Below are positions 5,701 to 6,042 of a stretch of DNA of 6,042 nt, piece by piece. Numbering within the stretch: the stretch's first letter is position 1; every line of letters starts with the position of its first letter. A program made the translations under genes and the position numbers. The DNA lies in NCBI GenBank assembly GCA_964555565.1, contig CAZKTF010000222.1, positions 1-6,042 on the forward strand. The letters run 5' to 3'. A model generated the notes under the pieces. It was not told where the DNA came from, did no database searches, and saw only the letters and a list, made by a program, of their open reading frames with translations. The DNA comes from CAZKTF01 sp964555565. Its GTDB lineage: Bacteria > Planctomycetota > JAJSAM01 > JAKLKS01.

Positions 5701-5823
5701 GCCGTTGCCTCGAAGGGCGCGAGGTGCGCCCAGGTTGGAAGTCGGCAAGAAGGCGAAATGGGACCCGCAGCACCCTCGGGTGGACGGTCCGTCTCCACCC
5801 GCCGGGGCCGGGGTCTGTGCCGC

Positions 5824-5830
5824 AAGGAGG
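5824..5830 (+). promoter_or_regulatory. Strong Shine-Dalgarno AAGGAGG
   Basis: AAGGAGG sits six bases before the ATG at 5837, the ideal spacing and the best ribosome-binding site in the window. It fixes the start of the last gene against the longer in-frame extension to 5690. Confidence 0.85.
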
Positions 5831-5836
5831 CTGACA

Positions 5837-6031
5837 ATGAGGCAGTTCTACGGGTTGCTCCGCCGCACGGTGGGCCGCCACCCCGATCGGGCCATGGCGG
5901 CGATCGTGCTCTTCCTGGTCCTGGGCCTTGCCTGGCCCTGGCTCTCTTCCGCTCCCGTCCGGGCGGCGGACTCCGCGGTGGACGACCTTGTCGTGTGTAG
6001 CCAAATTGTTGCCGGTGTCGTAGGGACGTAG
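5837..6031 (+). CDS. Small membrane or secreted protein, C-terminus probably repeat-derived
   Basis: A 64-residue protein whose start is set by a perfect AAGGAGG site. The N-terminus is basic (RRTVGRHPDR), followed by a hydrophobic stretch at residues 20-36 (MAAIVLFLVLGLAWPWL) and an Ala-X-Ala-like PVRAADS at 40-46. It therefore reads as either a signal peptide with a short mature part or a single membrane anchor, inner face first. The family is not recognised. The last residues (from about VAGVVGT) are encoded by GTTGCC...GTAGGG sequence resembling the flank of the repeats at 5668-5700, and the stop lies within it. The frame may be a longer exported protein cut short by a repeat insertion. 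A genuine small protein is equally possible. Confidence 0.6.
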   Translation: MRQFYGLLRRTVGRHPDRAMAAIVLFLVLGLAWPWLSSAPVRAADSAVDDLVVCSQIVAGVVGT

Positions 6032-6042
6032 CGGGCGTGGCT
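6008..6042. repeat. Probable further palindromic repeat copy, cut by the window end
   Basis: GTTGCC at 6008-6013, GTAGGG at 6020-6025 and a GC-rich arm CGGGCGTGGC followed by T (6032-6042) echo the order GTTGCC, GTAGGG, arm, TT centre seen at 5668-5690. If this is a copy, the window stops at the centre of its palindrome. The sequence identity is only partial, so this is tentative. Confidence 0.35.

Larger units (their letters stand above)
5604..5731. repeat. Composite palindromic repeat block (REP/MITE-like)
   Basis: The block is bounded by two exact copies of an 18-base unit, AGGGCGCGAGGTGCGCCC (5604-5621 and 5714-5731), itself an inverted repeat GGGCGC/GCGCCC with loop GAGGT. Between them lie two longer palindromes built to the same plan and a short GTTGCC tandem (5662-5673 plus a partial unit to 5677), with another GTTGCC at 5704-5709. 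GC-rich palindromes with a TT centre such as these are common dispersed intergenic repeats in several high-GC bacterial groups. The structure is seen; mobility by a REP-type transposase is inference, and none is encoded here. Confidence 0.7.
5519..5836. other. Non-coding gap holding a palindromic repeat cluster
   Basis: These 318 bases show no credible gene: the frames across them have no family motifs and no ribosome-binding site. The middle (5604-5731) is a structured repeat block, listed separately. The right end carries the AAGGAGG site of the next gene. I see no convincing sigma-70 promoter and no T-tailed terminator, though the hairpins may end transcription from the sigma-like gene. 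Confidence 0.6.

Noticed and set aside
5604..5731. CRISPR array
   Set aside because: There are only two copies of the 18-base unit, and the interval is filled with palindromes rather than unique spacers; no cas genes are present.

Overview
This is a GC-rich (roughly 70% by eye) bacterial window. The coding strand has strongly G/C-ending codons, the Shine-Dalgarno sites are G-rich (a full AAGGAGG precedes the last gene), and GTG starts occur. These traits fit an environmental high-GC bacterium, but I see nothing that fixes the phylum. All genes I can support lie on the + strand; the long minus-strand reading frames are GC-driven shadows.

Positions 160-4431 hold three co-oriented genes. The first is a DUF2235-type serine hydrolase (GFSRG nucleophile elbow; Tle1-like phospholipase fold family). 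It is followed, after 100 bases, by a 745-residue protein with an N-terminal HNH nuclease domain fused to an ABC/AAA-type ATPase. A second HNH nuclease of the same subfamily overlaps the ATPase stop in a GTGA junction. An ATPase paired with an HNH protein of this kind is the composition of the Septu (PtuA/PtuB) anti-phage system and of the retron-Ec78 effector module. Here the layout is unusual: one HNH is fused to the ATPase and a second, paralogous HNH follows. I infer an unusual Septu-like defence operon, possibly with the hydrolase as an extra component.

Positions 4432-4771 look like an element boundary. A 64-codon cysteine-containing reading frame ends inside a sequence that matches tRNA-Arg(CCT) from the D-loop to the 3' CCA but lacks the 5' acceptor strand. 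A displaced 3' tRNA fragment is the usual scar at the distal end of an element integrated in a tRNA gene. That would place the defence operon inside the element and the genes to the right in the older chromosome.

Positions 4886-5518 encode a small ECF-sigma-like protein. Positions 5519-5836 are non-coding and carry a composite block of GC-rich palindromes and direct repeats. The window ends with a 64-codon protein with a hydrophobic N-terminal segment. Its 3' end runs into what looks like another copy of the palindromic repeat, cut by the window edge.

Functional statements rest on motif recognition alone. No database search was possible.
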